Shown: piece after piece, positions 15,367-15,377 of the stretch
Numbering within the stretch: the first letter of the stretch is position 1
How the letters are laid out: each line of letters begins with the position of its first letter
Assembly (NCBI RefSeq): GCF_001556045.1
Contig: NZ_LSIC01000175.1
Coordinates: 1-15,377 of the forward strand
DNA: 15,377 nt
Reading direction: 5' to 3'
Source of the DNA: Bradyrhizobium sp. CCH5-F6
GTDB taxonomy: Bacteria > Pseudomonadota > Alphaproteobacteria > Rhizobiales > Xanthobacteraceae
The notes under the pieces: generated by a model
Databases searched by the model: none
What the model saw: only the letters and a program-made list of their open reading frames with translations
Told to the model about the DNA's origin: nothing
Program-made: the position numbers and the translations under genes

Positions 15367-15377
15367 GACGAGGCGCT

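Overview
The window is high-GC chromosomal DNA that looks like a Bradyrhizobium or a close relative in the Alphaproteobacteria. The grounds are a BA14K-family protein, a long vitamin-B12-dependent ribonucleotide reductase (NrdJ), a DUF2312/GapR-family protein, and several palindromic intergenic repeats of kinds I associate with Bradyrhizobium genomes. This is recognition by eye; no database search was run.

Left part (1-4209). The 3' end of a glycine/tyrosine-rich BA14K-family gene is closed by a strong terminator. A two-gene signalling operon follows: a receiver-only response regulator and a membrane-bound CHASE3-PAS hybrid histidine kinase with its own C-terminal receiver. A 10-TM EamA/DMT exporter runs towards the kinase, and the two genes share a CTAG at their stop codons.

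Centre (4210-8816). A 762-bp gene-free stretch leads into nrdJ. It holds a pair of NrdR-box-like sites 31 bp apart, the second covering the -35 element of a plausible promoter. About 410 nt of leader follow, with several hairpins. nrdJ (1256 aa) has the complete radical-chemistry cysteine set, a C-terminal cysteine cluster and its own terminator. NrdR repression from the two boxes would tie B12-dependent dNTP synthesis to nucleotide status.

Accessory part (8817-12566). Base composition falls clearly here. It holds an AIPR-family protein with a PD-(D/E)XK-like N-terminus, a small unknown protein, a palindromic repeat, and a 398-aa PIN-like protein whose catalytic halves are separated by a long insertion. 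Two putative nucleases in an A+T-richer block between core-type genes suggest a small defence-type or transferred island. No shared operon is evident.

Right part (12567-15377). Composition returns to high GC. There is a stand-alone ParB/Srx-fold protein, two adjacent palindromic repeats, a GapR-family nucleoid protein divergent from a class I SAM methyltransferase, a further palindrome between convergent genes, and a small secreted protein. The last ~300 bases contain only repeats, including a large inverted repeat whose loop carries three 16-bp direct repeats.
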